From contig JAUXDC010000005.1 of NCBI GenBank assembly GCA_030618605.1, positions 1 to 40,012 on the forward strand: DNA of 40,012 nt, in the 5' to 3' direction. The notes under the pieces are model-generated. The model had not been told where the DNA came from and ran no database searches. It saw only the letters and a program-made list of their open reading frames with translations. This document shows, piece by piece, positions 1-7,956 of the stretch. Each line of letters begins with the position of its first letter. Positions within the stretch are counted from its first letter, which is position 1. The translations under genes were made by a program, and so were the position numbers. Source of the stretch: Holophagae bacterium (lineage in GTDB: Bacteria > Acidobacteriota > Thermoanaerobaculia > Thermoanaerobaculales > Sulfomarinibacteraceae).

Positions 1-42
1 ATACGCCGGCATCACGACAACGACTTTATGCTCCTCGAACAT
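1..42 (-). CDS. Truncated 5' end of a probable family-2 glycosyltransferase (MFEEHKVVVVMPAY...)
   Basis: Minus-strand ATG at 42..40 reads MFEEHKVVVVMPAY to the window edge. 'VVVVMPAY' matches the first beta strand of GT2 / dolichol-phosphate-mannose-synthase-like enzymes. It begins 6 nt after the stop of the upstream sulfatase-like gene. Confidence 0.55.
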   Translation of the reverse strand, partial: MFEEHKVVVVMPAY

Positions 43-48
43 CGATCT

Positions 49-1479
49 CTACTGATCCCCATCCAGATAGCCGAGGGACTTCAGCTGGTCGATCTCCTCT
101 TCAGAGAGTCCGGTAGAACCTTCGCCCGCCATGGACAAGGACTTGAGGTCGGCTCTGTCCGCCACCGCTTTGGCTTCCAGGGCCTCGAGCTTCTCACTAA
201 AATTTTTCACCAGATCCGGATGGGCACTCGCCTGATTGATTCTCTCACCGGGATCATCCTGAAGATCAAAGAGCTCACCACGGGTTTTCACATACTTCCA
301 CCGCTCCGTCCGAAGAGCCTGCCAGATATAGACTTCATCCGAAAGCGGCCGATCTTCGCCGAACATGGGTACGAGACTCTTTCCCTGAGATACCGGGAGG
401 TCAGGGAGTTCAACAATGTCGAGTATCGTCGGTACGATATCGACAATCGAAGCGAGGTGCGGGACTCGGGTCCCGCCAAAGGAATCCTCAGGCATCTTGA
501 TGATCAGCGGGACCTGGGTCACGGTGTCATAGAGACCCAGAGAATGGAGCAACCGATTATGCTCCATAAAGTTCTCGCCATGATCTGCCGTCACGACAAT
601 GAGCGAGTTGTCGTAAAGACCCAGGCTCTTGAGTTCCTCAATCAAAAGCCGCATCTGTTCGTCGATGTAGGCTATTCCTGTGTCATAGAGCTCAACAAGG
701 AAATCTATTTCCTCAGGTGTCATGAATTCCGAGATTTCTTTTCCTTCATCCAGGCGAGCGTTCACCATCCTGAGGAAACGAGTCGCGCACAAACCGCTGC
801 GGCAGCCATCAAAACTGTCACTGTCGAATCTCAGATTTTCGGAGAAAAAGGGCTCAGGACAGTGGTAGGGAAGACCTTCAGGTTTGGAGTGCACATCGTA
901 AACATGGAGAAAAAGAAAGAAGGGGCTTGCTGGCTGATCGTGAAGCCAATCGAAGACCCTGGGCCCGATCGAAACGATGTTTCCGCCCTGGTCATCAAAA
1001 TGATCGAAACCCTGGGAGAATCCAAATTTTCGAGTCAACCAAATGCAGTCGACAAAGGCCCCGGTCTCGTACCGGTGATTTTTCAAATGCTCCGCCAGAG
1101 TCACCATCGACTCGGGCATCGGAACATCTCTTCCGGGAAAAATCTGATGGGTCCTTGGGTACAAGGAGGTCAACATCGTCACGTGGGAGGGGAGCGTTCC
1201 CCCTCCGTTCTGAGAAAATTGATCGAAGACAATAGCGTCCTTAGCCAGTTCCTCCAGGAAAGGAGTCGTCGACCTCGAATAGCCATAGAGACTCATATGA
1301 TCGGAACGCAAGGTGTCTATCGAAACCAGGATTACATTGGGTGGCGTGCCATGAGCCGGGATGCTGCTCCGATCGCCGGATTCCTTCCGGCATGCCGACG
1401 ATCCAACAACAATGACTACGAACAGCAACGCCCAGGTCTTGGTCAGTTTCGTGCTCGTCCAATGGTGTCTCACCTTCAC
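49..1479 (-). CDS. Sulfatase / alkaline-phosphatase superfamily lipoprotein (Thr at nucleophile position)
   Basis: NVILVSIDTLRSDH, GTLPSHVTMLTSLYP, VTADHGENFMEH; lipobox GSSAC; C-terminal LKSLGYL. Confidence 0.9.
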   Translation of the reverse strand: MKVRHHWTSTKLTKTWALLFVVIVVGSSACRKESGDRSSIPAHGTPPNVILVSIDTLRSDHMSLYGYSRSTTPFLEELAKDAIVFDQFSQNGGGTLPSHVTMLTSLYPRTHQIFPGRDVPMPESMVTLAEHLKNHRYETGAFVDCIWLTRKFGFSQGFDHFDDQGGNIVSIGPRVFDWLHDQPASPFFLFLHVYDVHSKPEGLPYHCPEPFFSENLRFDSDSFDGCRSGLCATRFLRMVNARLDEGKEISEFMTPEEIDFLVELYDTGIAYIDEQMRLLIEELKSLGLYDNSLIVVTADHGENFMEHNRLLHSLGLYDTVTQVPLIIKMPEDSFGGTRVPHLASIVDIVPTILDIVELPDLPVSQGKSLVPMFGEDRPLSDEVYIWQALRTERWKYVKTRGELFDLQDDPGERINQASAHPDLVKNFSEKLEALEAKAVADRADLKSLSMAGEGSTGLSEEEIDQLKSLGYLDGDQ

Positions 1480-3824
1480 TGGAGATACCCCAGAGCTTTC
1501 ATCTGACTCCTGACTTCCTCATCAACGGAAAGGCTCGCATCTGGAGATTCCCGATCTCTCTTGTCGATCCAGAAGTGCATCCACTCCCGAAGGCCGTTCC
1601 AACAGGCCAATTCCGATCCATCATCAACAACCTCTTGACGCTGCTCACCCGGATCGTCTTCGAGGTCGTACACACGAAGATAGGGTTCGCTCTGACCAAA
1701 TTGGTCGATTTTGGCTTGACTGAAGAGACATTTCGTATTCTGAACCCACACAGCGTTATACGAAATTGCGCCTTCGTCAGCCACCCCCGATTGGTACACT
1801 TCGGAGAAGAGAGGCAGCGGCGATTGCCGGTCTGAAGCATCAAGCACGCGGGGAGAAATACTGAGGTCCGGCGTGACAGGAAATTCCCAATCCAACCCAA
1901 GAACCTCTCCAATCGTCGCCGGGATCTGCGTCGTGCTGACTCGTGTTTGGATTTCCCTACCCGCCCACTGCCCATCTGGGAAACGGATGATCAGAGGAAC
2001 ATGGGTGAGTTCTTCAAACAGGGTTTTCCCATGATCAAAACCACCGTGATCATAGAATTCCTCTCCATGATCACTGATAAAGAGAATGAGGCTGTCATCA
2101 TACACACCGAGAAACCTCAAGAAGTCAATAAAGCGTCCAAAGGCAGCATCTTCGTAAGCGACCTCTGCAGAGTAGAGCGCCGAAATGTGCGCCAACTCCT
2201 CAGGGTCTGAGCCATGATGATTGGCGGAAAAGGGCCCCGGGAGATACTCGGCTTCATCCAACTCACCCGGAAAAGGTTCAACCCACTTCATGAACTCCCC
2301 GGTGGGGGTGTAAGGACCGTGGGGACCAACAGTGTGCAAATAGGCAAACAACGGCTTCGAGAATCCATCATTCCAAAGCAATTGATGGCGGAGAATTCCC
2401 CGAATACCATCGGAACGGAGTTCCCGACCGCTGAGTTGACTGTTGATCGAGAAATGGCTGAACGCCTGATCGAATCCAAATGCCGGCCCTACGACGAACG
2501 ACTGCGAAACTCCGACTGAAAGCCGTCCTTCTTCCGCAAGTCTCAAGCCAAGCGGCTTCAGTTGTTCCCAACCCATGCGGACATTGCCGCTCATCATCTG
2601 ATGAAAAACCGGGGGTGCCCCCGTCAACAGTGATGCCACGGCGGGGAGAGTCCAACTGCTGGCACTCTCGGCATTCAAATAGACAACCGAGTCCGCCGCA
2701 AATCCCGTGATATTTGGGCTGAGATCTGCAGGACCTCCAAAGGGCCCAAGCTTGTCGGTGCGAAGGGCGTCGACAAGGTAGATAAACACATTGGTCATTC
2801 TTTCGGAAGCTGAAGTCTGTTTTTGATTGAGTGGAGAATCTCTCAAGGCACCCGGATTGAGCGAAAAATGGACCTGTGCACCCTTCATGGCGAAGCCGCT
2901 GCCGGGAGAATGGACGAGGATCCTCATCTTTCCCATCTTGTTCCATGAATTATCTACAGTAATCCGCTGCCCGCTGAGAGCCTCAGGCTTCCCCCGCCAA
3001 ATCTCACCCCATGTTCCATCCGTTGCGGTCGCGGCAATGTCTATGACGACTTCCATACCATCGACACCCCCTTGAACCTCCCCGAAGCCCATTGAGAAAA
3101 GATGTTTCGGCGCAATGGGAATCAGAACTTCAGCTCCATCGGCAATATTCAGGACCTTTGATGCCTGGTCAAAACCGCTGGCGGAAAGGAAGGCAAACGG
3201 GGCCGGAATATGACTCGGGACGATCGCGATGGCATAAAATGCGGCCGACAAGAGCCTCGGATCTTCCGTCTCAGGAAGCGTCGTGGCAAAGGCAAACTTC
3301 AGTTCCATCCGATTCAGACCGTCTTGAAGAGCTTCGGCCGGCAACTTGATCCGATAGTCCGAAAGAGCTGACTTCAATTCAACCGCCGGGAGTGTCACGC
3401 CATTGAGGATCACACTCAACTGCTGGAGATCACCACCCTCGGAAGGGATCCCTCGTGCTCGAAAGAACATCCCCAAATCATCATTCGTGGGCCGCCAAAA
3501 CTCAAGTTCGGCCCGACCTCTTTCAACAAAAGCGAAGAAACCACCATCAGTCGACACAGGAGTCCACCCCGAACCAGGAGTCAGTGAACCTCCCTGGCCG
3601 TCAAATTTCCAGGATGGGGCGCCAAAGTCGTAAATCGTCACCTGCGGGTCCAGCAGGAAGTTCAGGGGAAGCGTCCTCGGTTGATCCCCCACGCCGACTC
3701 CGAGACCAATCTGCATAGCAGCAGATTCGGACACCGACCCGATTTCATTCCGACCTCCCGGCTTGCACCCAGTGATCGACAGAAATCCAATACACACCAG
3801 GACAAAGAGCCCTTTCACAGACAT
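1476..3824 (-). CDS. Sulfatase / alkaline-phosphatase superfamily lipoprotein with N-terminal beta-sandwich-like extension (Thr at nucleophile position)
   Basis: ORF extends to 3950, but MSVKGLFVLVCIGFLSITGC (start at 3824) is the likely lipoprotein signal. NVFIYLVDALRTD, SWTLPAVASLLTG, LFISDHGEEFYDHGG; C-terminal MKALGYLQ. 4-nt overlap with the downstream gene. Confidence 0.85.
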   Translation of the reverse strand: MSVKGLFVLVCIGFLSITGCKPGGRNEIGSVSESAAMQIGLGVGVGDQPRTLPLNFLLDPQVTIYDFGAPSWKFDGQGGSLTPGSGWTPVSTDGGFFAFVERGRAELEFWRPTNDDLGMFFRARGIPSEGGDLQQLSVILNGVTLPAVELKSALSDYRIKLPAEALQDGLNRMELKFAFATTLPETEDPRLLSAAFYAIAIVPSHIPAPFAFLSASGFDQASKVLNIADGAEVLIPIAPKHLFSMGFGEVQGGVDGMEVVIDIAATATDGTWGEIWRGKPEALSGQRITVDNSWNKMGKMRILVHSPGSGFAMKGAQVHFSLNPGALRDSPLNQKQTSASERMTNVFIYLVDALRTDKLGPFGGPADLSPNITGFAADSVVYLNAESASSWTLPAVASLLTGAPPVFHQMMSGNVRMGWEQLKPLGLRLAEEGRLSVGVSQSFVVGPAFGFDQAFSHFSINSQLSGRELRSDGIRGILRHQLLWNDGFSKPLFAYLHTVGPHGPYTPTGEFMKWVEPFPGELDEAEYLPGPFSANHHGSDPEELAHISALYSAEVAYEDAAFGRFIDFLRFLGVYDDSLILFISDHGEEFYDHGGFDHGKTLFEELTHVPLIIRFPDGQWAGREIQTRVSTTQIPATIGEVLGLDWEFPVTPDLSISPRVLDASDRQSPLPLFSEVYQSGVADEGAISYNAVWVQNTKCLFSQAKIDQFGQSEPYLRVYDLEDDPGEQRQEVVDDGSELACWNGLREWMHFWIDKRDRESPDASLSVDEEVRSQMKALGYLQ

Positions 3825-3946
3825 CTTCAAGAGGTCCCGCCTTTCGAAGCAATCTCTTGTTGTACTTATAAAAGATAGGTTTTCCACAGTTCCCTTATCC
3901 TCTCGATTCCTGTCCGAGGCTTCAACGGAGCCATGACAGGGACATC

Positions 3947-5398
3947 TCACTCAATACAAACCCTGCGAATCACAACCCCGAGTACCCGCTCGGTACCGTT
4001 CAATTCCTCAGAAACAAAGGGAGGAGCGGCCTTCAGGTCGACACGAACCGCGGCGCCGGGATCAAGATCAGCCTTCATGGGCATTCGAACCGAGAATTTT
4101 CCGTTCGGTGGGCGAAAGGAAAAAACCGGCTGACCATCAACAGAGGTGCTCAACCGAAAATCATCAATTCGGTAGTTGATGCCCTCCAGAACCAGGGAGT
4201 GAAAGACTCGTTTCTCTTGGGGCACTGAAACTCGCAGGGCCGCCTCCGGACCAATCCAGCGACCGAGGCCTTCCAGGCCTTCTTCTTCCGGAAAGATCCC
4301 ATGAATCGCCGCCACATCGACGTCTGTCGTCACGAAATCCACACACCCCGCGACGACGCCCTCACGGATTTCGACACTCTCAAGAAAGACACCAAGCTCA
4401 CGGTCATCTGCGAGTCCGACGCTTGAAGGCCGAAATCCCTTGTCGGTGACAACCCGGATTTCAACCAGTGAACTCGACTGGGCCACCGAACACGATGTGA
4501 CCAGGACAAAAGGGCGCCCCTGGGAGGGGCTCTGCAGGTCGGCAAGATGCTCATTACCCAGGAATACACTGATGGTATACGCATCGGGACGGTAGTTCAC
4601 TCCTCGAATGATGACTTGATATCTCCCATCCCTGCTGGGTGGCTTTTCGAGAATCGCCCGGAGCTCCAATCCCGCCCATTGACCGACCATTCCAGGCTCC
4701 GGCGCGAACATACCGGAAAACGGCACATTGATATTTTGGGAACGGCGAGAAAAATTGACGACAGGCTTTGATTCTGCGGGAAGGATCGAGACTTCATCAA
4801 CCACGGTTCCCAAAATTCTTTCGTCCTGACTGCCATGATCCGATGGTTTGAAGGTCGATGATACTTCGAGTTCGATCTTGAGATCCTGTCCGGGCACGAG
4901 GTCCAGCACCTCGGACCACAGAGAGAAAGCAGTACCTCGTTGAGGATTGTCAATTCTCGCCACAGTCTCTCCTCCCAGGAGGAGTAGAAGCGAATAGTCG
5001 TCGGACCGGGGATTTAAACCGGAAACTCTGATGAAAAAGCGTTGACTCCCTGAACCGGCCACACCTGGAACCCGAAGAACCACCATGGATTCTTGTCCCA
5101 TCCACCGACCATATATTTCGGTTTCCCGGTCATAAAAACCCTGGACCACGGCCCCGGCAAGTGTCTCGGCACCCAGATCCACCGAAGTCGAGGCGGAAAT
5201 AGCCCCACCCCCAGATTGAACCTGAACCGGTGAGATCTCACCGGCGGAAAAATCCGAGGTGCCGCCGGCTACCCCTGAATCATCTGTTTCATCAATCCGA
5301 CACCCGAACCACAGGAAAAACCCCACACAAAGGAGCACTGCCGGAACGACACGTGACAATCTGGAAACAAGCAAAGGAACTCCCTCACACACGATCAT
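3947..5398 (-). CDS. Predicted lipoprotein with three tandem ~120-aa beta-sandwich-like repeats
   Basis: Signal with lipobox-like FLWFGC. Three internal repeats, each running from (G)RWxG/QWAG through GxNxRxDxYxL and PxxG to (D)(E)R.LGV/T....V.I. Confidence 0.75.
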   Translation of the reverse strand: MIVCEGVPLLVSRLSRVVPAVLLCVGFFLWFGCRIDETDDSGVAGGTSDFSAGEISPVQVQSGGGAISASTSVDLGAETLAGAVVQGFYDRETEIYGRWMGQESMVVLRVPGVAGSGSQRFFIRVSGLNPRSDDYSLLLLLGGETVARIDNPQRGTAFSLWSEVLDLVPGQDLKIELEVSSTFKPSDHGSQDERILGTVVDEVSILPAESKPVVNFSRRSQNINVPFSGMFAPEPGMVGQWAGLELRAILEKPPSRDGRYQVIIRGVNYRPDAYTISVFLGNEHLADLQSPSQGRPFVLVTSCSVAQSSSLVEIRVVTDKGFRPSSVGLADDRELGVFLESVEIREGVVAGCVDFVTTDVDVAAIHGIFPEEEGLEGLGRWIGPEAALRVSVPQEKRVFHSLVLEGINYRIDDFRLSTSVDGQPVFSFRPPNGKFSVRMPMKADLDPGAAVRVDLKAAPPFVSEELNGTERVLGVVIRRVCIE

Positions 5399-5445
5399 CG
5401 GATTGATGATGCTACCACTCTCTCAAGAACATGGGTGGCCGGAAC

Positions 5446-5484
5446 AACAAAAAAAGGGCCTCTCCGAATACCGAAGAGGCCCTT
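5446..5484 (-). terminator. Intrinsic terminator after the 5506..6201 gene
   Basis: Perfect 10-bp stem AAGGGCCTCT/AGAGGCCCTT (5454-5463 / 5475-5484) followed on the minus strand by 7 T. Confidence 0.9.
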
Positions 5485-5505
5485 AAATTCTCTTATTATC
5501 GAGGC

Positions 5506-6201
5506 TTATGGAGCCAACGTACGATAGGACTCAAACTCGTCATACCACACATCGCCTGTGGTGGTCGCATCAACAGCGGAGGTCGCACCAAGACGGACAT
5601 AATCGACAACGAGGTTGTCGTTGGTCAGAGTGGTGTTCGATCCCTTGAGATTCCATGGATCCGCAGAAGTGTTCCTGGCGTAGATCTTGGCCATCCCGTC
5701 ACCACTACCAGCCTGCCACTCGATCATGATGTTCTTCTTCTTCGAGGTTTCGGCAAGAACAACACCACCAACATACGTGAAAGTGCCGTCATTCTGGCGA
5801 GCTCCCACCCGGACAGCATAACGGGCACCATCGGGGTTGCCCACCCTCAAGCGACGAAGCAAAACACGGTATACAGTCACATCACCGGCGCCGATGACTC
5901 CATCAACATCATCGCGAGCAAGGAACATGGTGTGACTGGTGACGCAGGTGTCGCCACAGTTGTCCATGAAAATTCCGCCGGAACGGTCGATCCAGAAGGC
6001 AGCCCGATACACCGTTTCATCAGCGGGACTGTGATCCTCGACATAGGCGGTGGAGGTCGAACCGTCAAAGGTCACAACCAGCCCATAATTCGTCCCATTC
6101 ATCGCAGCAGCCGGGGTAACGGTCAGCTGCGTCGCAGCCATCAACGGGCTTCCAATGAGGAGAACACCAAGAACAACAACTGTTAACTTCAACGCTTTCA
6201 T
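5506..6201 (-). CDS. Secreted hypothetical protein
   Basis: MKALKLTVVVLGVLLIGSPLMAA signal peptide. Start at 6201 preceded by strong SD (GGGAGGAAGAGTATG). C-terminal WYDEFESYRTLAP. The listed ORF extends upstream to 6279, but 6201 is the better start. Confidence 0.8.
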   Translation of the reverse strand: MKALKLTVVVLGVLLIGSPLMAATQLTVTPAAAMNGTNYGLVVTFDGSTSTAYVEDHSPADETVYRAAFWIDRSGGIFMDNCGDTCVTSHTMFLARDDVDGVIGAGDVTVYRVLLRRLRVGNPDGARYAVRVGARQNDGTFTYVGGVVLAETSKKKNIMIEWQAGSGDGMAKIYARNTSADPWNLKGSNTTLTNDNLVVDYVRLGATSAVDATTTGDVWYDEFESYRTLAP

Positions 6202-6294
6202 ACTCTTCCTCCCAGTTTTATGGCCCAAAGCATTGAGCCTGGTTTTCCTTACACAATAAGGACGTACGACACCGGCCATAGTAACAAATAAAGA

Positions 6295-6336
6295 CCACGG
6301 CGTGTAGTCCAGAGCCTACTGTGTGTAGCCCAGAGC
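6295..6336 (-). repeat. Degenerate 21-bp tandem duplication spanning a stop codon
   Basis: Minus strand GCTCTGGGCTACACACAGTAG followed by GCTCTGGACTACACGCCGTGG (17/21 identical). Confidence 0.8.
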
Positions 6337-7956
6337 CTCCAGACGAGCCAGATCCTCCGGGCTCAAGGTGGCGGTTTCCACAAAACCATGGCGCCCAGAG
6401 GCTTCCATCCGAGCAATGGAGTCGAGGATTTGACCTGAAGAAGCTAGCGCGTTCCTCTCCTTGACCGACATGGTCGACAACCGGCCCGTACTGAGGATGT
6501 CATTCAACTCGTCCGGATCCTGAGCGAGCGAATAGAATTCCTCTTCTCCAGTATCCAGGTTTCGAATCAGCTTATAGTCACCCAATATGACGGCCCGGAG
6601 ATCAACCTCTCCAGATGACTTGAAGGTCATCGAAATCTTGGGCACCTCGCCGTCAAGGGTGTCACTGACCAGCTGCGGTAATGCAATTTTTCCACTGCTC
6701 TGTCCTACCGGTGGAAGGCCGAGAATCTCACGGATAGTCGCATTCATATCCACGTGGCTGATCGGCGCAGCGACCTCTGTGCCGGGGCTGATGAGACCAT
6801 CCGCCACCACAATCAGGGGGACACGAATCAGCGAGTCGTAGACCTGTTTCTTGTGTCCGAAAAGATTGTGTTGTCCCAGACCCTCTCCATGATCAGACGT
6901 CAGGACGACCAGTGAATGCTCCAACAGCCCTCTCTGCTTCAAGAGTTCCAAAAGCCGACCAATCTGGCGATCGACATACTCCACCTCAAGCGCATACCGC
7001 TGTCGCGAAACGGCATCATCAATTTCCTCGTCTGCGAAAAAACTCAAGCTCGCGGGAACCTCTTGACCCGCCTGGGTCTTGACGATCAACGTCGCGGGCA
7101 ACTGACACCGATTGAGACGCCGCGGCGGCATGCCCCTGGTTCCTTCCCACCCGCTCCCGAGAGCGACATCAACTCCGGAAGCCCGGACCTCAAGCTGCCT
7201 GAATCCAAGGTGTCCCTCAAAACCATCATCAAGAGGCTCGAAACTCACCTCGTTCAGACCCGATTTCAAAAGCAGGGGAAATTCACATCCCAGACCATCA
7301 ACCCGACACGAGCCCAAGCTCTCTCCATTGAGCTTCACTGAAAACTCGAAATAGTCCAATCCTGGTGGGCTATAGGGTTCGTGGGGATCTGAATAATGAG
7401 CAAAGAGAAAGACGGGTTTCTCAAGAGTATCCGGAAGAATGCCTTCGATCCTGTCGGTGACCTCTTCGGCCTTCAAAAACCACTGACTCTCAAAGTGATC
7501 TTCATAGACATCGAAGCCCTGAGACAGACCGAAACGGGCCTTGAGTACACCCAAACTGATAACTGCATAGCTTGAATAGCCCTCATTTTTCAGACTTTCC
7601 GCAAGGGTTTCGAAAGACTCCGGAAGTATGTCCGTGTTCTTTTCCACCCTGTGCCTGAAGGGCAGAACGCCGGTAAACATGGAGGAGTGACTTGGGCCGG
7701 TGACCGCAATATGCGAATAGGCACGGCGAAACAACGCACCTTGATCAGCAAGCGCGTCGATAACAGGTGTCTGTGCCATTTCGCCATAACATGACACGTG
7801 ATCTGCCCTGAGAGTATCGACAACGATCAGGATCAGATTCCGCCTGGGCCCCTTCTCCTCAACGACGGGCTTCCCGGAACACCCCCAGAAGAAAAACATC
7901 ACCACGACGAGAATGAAAAACCACATCGCGCAACTGGTACAGGATGAACCTCTCAC
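6316..7956 (-). CDS. Sulfatase / alkaline-phosphatase superfamily lipoprotein with internal beta-rich insertion (Thr at nucleophile position)
   Basis: NLILIVVDTLRADHVSCYGE, AVTGPSHSSMFTG, VVLTSDHGEGLGQH; lipobox-like FFWGC; C-terminal LEALGYTQ. Confidence 0.9.
   Translation of the reverse strand: MRGSSCTSCAMWFFILVVVMFFFWGCSGKPVVEEKGPRRNLILIVVDTLRADHVSCYGEMAQTPVIDALADQGALFRRAYSHIAVTGPSHSSMFTGVLPFRHRVEKNTDILPESFETLAESLKNEGYSSYAVISLGVLKARFGLSQGFDVYEDHFESQWFLKAEEVTDRIEGILPDTLEKPVFLFAHYSDPHEPYSPPGLDYFEFSVKLNGESLGSCRVDGLGCEFPLLLKSGLNEVSFEPLDDGFEGHLGFRQLEVRASGVDVALGSGWEGTRGMPPRRLNRCQLPATLIVKTQAGQEVPASLSFFADEEIDDAVSRQRYALEVEYVDRQIGRLLELLKQRGLLEHSLVVLTSDHGEGLGQHNLFGHKKQVYDSLIRVPLIVVADGLISPGTEVAAPISHVDMNATIREILGLPPVGQSSGKIALPQLVSDTLDGEVPKISMTFKSSGEVDLRAVILGDYKLIRNLDTGEEEFYSLAQDPDELNDILSTGRLSTMSVKERNALASSGQILDSIARMEASGRHGFVETATLSPEDLARLEALGYTQ

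Noticed and set aside
28-1506. 492-aa plus-strand ORF
   Set aside because: Fully antisense to the clear sulfatase-like gene; composition typical of a mirror ORF in GC-rich sequence, no recognisable motif.
5431-6186. 251-aa plus-strand ORF
   Set aside because: Antisense to the secreted protein with signal peptide, SD and terminator on the minus strand.
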